In this document: positions 61,873-64,000 of the stretch, one piece after another
Layout: each line of letters starts with the position of its first letter
Numbering within the stretch: position 1 is the first letter of the stretch
NCBI GenBank assembly: GCA_003586115.2
Contig: QVOM02000053.1
Location: 5,251,316 to 5,315,315 of the forward strand
From: Salvator merianae
Taxonomy: Eukaryota > Chordata > Lepidosauria > Squamata > Teiidae
Direction of reading: 5' to 3'
DNA length: 64,000 nt
Notes under the pieces: generated by a model
Database searches by the model: none
Told to the model about the DNA's origin: nothing
What the model saw: the letters and a program-made list of their open reading frames with translations, nothing else
Program-made: the position numbers and the translations under genes

Positions 61873-62814
61873 ATAGGGTGAAGTGGTGGTGCACAAGACA
61901 TGGCTCTAAAAGTTATTGCAAGCAATATGAAATATGGGAGTTGGTGAAACTTCCATTCATTTCATTTGTTGTGGTCTTAGAAAAGATCAAGTTCCTAAGT
62001 TAAGGGAACTGATTGTTTGCAATTCCTCTAATATGACTTACATTAGCACAGAAACAGCATGTTACAAGTGGAATGTGTGGGATGAACAGTTTATTGTTGA
62101 TCTGAAATTCTATTGCAAAGTGTAATACTGCATAGGACAGGGTTAGCTGTCCCATAAACTGCATTTGGCCCTATGTGGGAATCATACCTCACACTCTTCT
62201 CATGCAGTGGCTGGATCACTCTGTCTACTGAGAAGGAAAGAAACCCAGGTATATATGAAACCTATTTGTTTTACTGAAGGTAGAAAAATAAAGAAAAAGA
62301 TCAACTTTTATCTACCCAAATAACAAATGTGTATGCCCAATATTAACTTCAATCATTGTAATGTGATCTTTTAGGATTTTTGAGAAGTATTTTAGAATGT
62401 TTAGAGCAGTATTTGACAAGAGCCATGCTTTGCATATGTGCTTAACTTGCAGCCTTCTGTGCTGAAAAGACAGACTTCTGCGCTAGGAGATAAATTACAG
62501 TTATTACTAGCTCATTCAATAGAGAAATGTACAATCACTCTGGAACTACTGCTTTCATTAGATTAGCTTGTACTGGAGCAATCTGTATGGTTGTGAAGAT
62601 CTATGCCATTCTATTGCTGAAGGGGATCACATTATCCTCCTGCTTCTTCTGCTGCTGTAAACATGTGGTAAACTACATCTTTGTGATACCTTTGTAAAGA
62701 TTTTCCACTGCGGGGAGGGAAAACTTCTTACATTGCTGCAGATGCTGTAGCTTTCTCCAATGGAATGAGAGAGATTAATAATGCCCTAGCATTAAGGGTA
62801 GTGTAAGGAAAGTG
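61873..62814. other. non-coding, nothing recognised
   Basis: No repeat or gene recognised. Confidence 0.45.
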
Positions 62815-62865
62815 AAGGAGGAGGAGGAGGAGGAGGAGGAGGAGGAGGAGAAGGAGAAGGAGAAG
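62815..62865. repeat. (GGA)n/(AAGGAG)n microsatellite
   Basis: About 12 GGA units then AAGGAG units. It produces a spurious poly-Leu frame on the minus strand. Confidence 0.95.
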
Positions 62866-62907
62866 CATATCAATGCAAACAGGTCCCAAGAATAGCAAAT
62901 TTCTACA

Positions 62908-63200
62908 TAGAAGAAGAAGAATTTGGTTTTTATACCCCACTTTTCTCGGCCGAAGCTGACTCAAAGCAGCTTACAAGGTTATTTTTCACCCGAAGGCTTA
63001 CATCTGTCTATCTTCCGCATCACACAGTGTGATGCTCCCTATTTATCTACTTGCAGTTACTTGCTTTTGAACAGCTAGGTTGGCTGGAGCTAGAGGCCAG
63101 TAGAGGGCGCTCATCCCCTCTACACAGCAGACAGGGGCCTTGAACTCCGATCCTCCTATTGAAAGATCAGTGCCTTAGCCTTCTGCGCCACCGTGCCTCC
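62908..63200 (-). mobile_element. tRNA-derived SINE with Sauria/Bov-B-type tail
   Basis: On the minus strand the head carries a pol III A-box-like TGGCGCAGAAGGC (63190-63178) and B-box-like GAGTTCAAGGCCCC (63147-63134). The 3' part reads TTGTAAGCTGCTTTGAGTC, then GAGAAAAGTGGGGTATAAAA, and ends in TTCTTCTTCTTC. This is the tail of Sauria SINEs that Bov-B LINEs mobilise. The head differs from the Sauria head at 45239, so it is another SINE family with a shared tail. It appears nearly complete. Confidence 0.8.
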
Positions 63201-63483
63201 AGAAGTAGAAGTAGAAAGGCAAATAAACAGTAGTCCAGCTGCTCAGTAAAGATGTCTGAGGCTTTCCCATTACAGAAGTAGACCTACCTTCCCAGAATGA
63301 AATGTCATGTCCATTTATCTTGTCATAGAACAGAAACCTTAAAAATAAAACAGGAAAATCATTTTTAAAAAGAAAAAGAAAATTAAACACACTATTAATA
63401 TTGAAGTGGCTTCCTCCATCACTATAAAAAGAAAGAAAATCCTGCCAGCATTAGTAACCTCTTTTTTATTTCATTGCTCTTAG
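63201..63483. other. non-coding, nothing recognised
   Basis: Short stretch rich in A. Confidence 0.4.
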
Positions 63484-63549
63484 GCTAAGAACACGATATA
63501 TATATATACACAAAGGTCCTACAAAGGGAAAATGTCTAAGGGATTTGAG
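63484..63549 (+). CDS. candidate exon, 22 codons
   Basis: A strong acceptor (CTTTTTTATTTCATTGCTCTTAG) is followed by 66 open bases and a strong donor (GAG|GTAAGC). The exon is phase 0 at both ends. The peptide contains YTQRSYKGKMSKGFE. The inclusion of a TATATA run and the short length weaken the case, because such a pairing can occur by chance. If real it belongs to a gene continuing to the right. Confidence 0.3.
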
Positions 63550-64000
63550 GTAAGCTTAGCACTTCATTTTAGATTAAATCTAGTTGTTTTCAAACTCAAA
63601 GCCATTCACATTGATAACAGGCAGCTACTGATGTTAGCTCTGAATTAAAAAGAAAAAAAGCTACTTTTGTTATTCTAAAAGTTTATTACCTTTCTTTATT
63701 TCCTTTTTAATTTTTTAAGACAGAAAAAATGCCATTTCTTCTTCTTCTTCTTCTTCTTCTTCATCATCATCCAATTGTTACATAATACATTGCAACTTAA
63801 ATTTCACTCTTTATCTCTTACTGATACATGAAAATATCTGTACCTTTATTCTTCCACACACACCCCTTTCCTCCTCTAGTTGGCATGAAGCATGACATTA
63901 CATTACTACAGGGTAATTATCAGGTAACCAAAAGTAAGTGTTTTGCTATCCTTAGATTTATTCATTGCTAGTATAAAATGCATCCAAATTCTTTTCCAAA
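63550..64000. repeat. right edge, (TTC)n/(ATC)n microsatellite
   Basis: The trinucleotide array lies at 63736-63770. The remainder shows nothing recognisable. Confidence 0.6.

Noticed and set aside
62728..62964. Poly-Leu minus-strand frame
   Set aside because: Produced by the (GGA)n microsatellite.

Overview
This is AT-rich vertebrate nuclear DNA that is mostly non-coding and dense in transposon relics and microsatellites. The repeat set points to a squamate reptile. It includes CR1 3' ends finishing in tandem octamers, L2 fragments of the kind common in lizards, L1-type reverse transcriptase relics, a degraded Sauria-type SINE and a second tRNA-headed SINE with a Sauria/Bov-B-type tail. No bacterial, organellar or viral gene organisation is visible.

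Only the first 6 kb carries convincing host coding sequence. Three exons on the + strand (1699-1785, 1876-2034, 5850-5894) have GT-AG borders, are all phase 0, and splice in frame to a stop codon. They encode the C-terminus of a membrane protein: a lumenal or extracellular stretch, one hydrophobic span and a short basic tail. A fourth segment (3142-3279, 46 codons) is also phase 0 at both ends with good splice sites. It would lengthen the tail if used. I could not name the gene family. Upstream exons must lie left of the window. The probable 3' UTR starts at 5895.

From about 7 kb to 63 kb I see no confident host gene, so this looks like a gene desert. It holds the following. (1) A palindromic MITE family of about 175 bp in four copies (2489, 9046, 53337, 56086), with 3-bp target duplications where readable. 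(2) Longer GGGCC-ended TIR elements of roughly 350-650 bp (28971, 34625, 52993, 57487, 61472, plus fragments at 9452 and 16304). (3) Two TA-flanked families whose ends resemble TA-GRGATGTGCAC but whose interiors differ (21130 and 59754; 28590, 30644, 32681, 52612 and relics). (4) LINE fragments: CR1 (36118 +, 54965 -), L2 (2716 -, 18938 +, 40800 +, 50360 -, 57277 -) and L1 (27520 +, 31320 +, 46000 -). (5) Many microsatellites and several tandem duplications.

The most informative structures are a three-deep nest of DNA elements at 52612-53817, whose innermost insertion can be checked against an empty relative at 57487-57992, and a near-identical 296-bp tandem duplication at 31685-32264. A weak candidate exon sits at the right edge (63484-63549). 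Everything was read by eye: repeat borders are approximate, and family names rest on recognised motifs, not on database matches.
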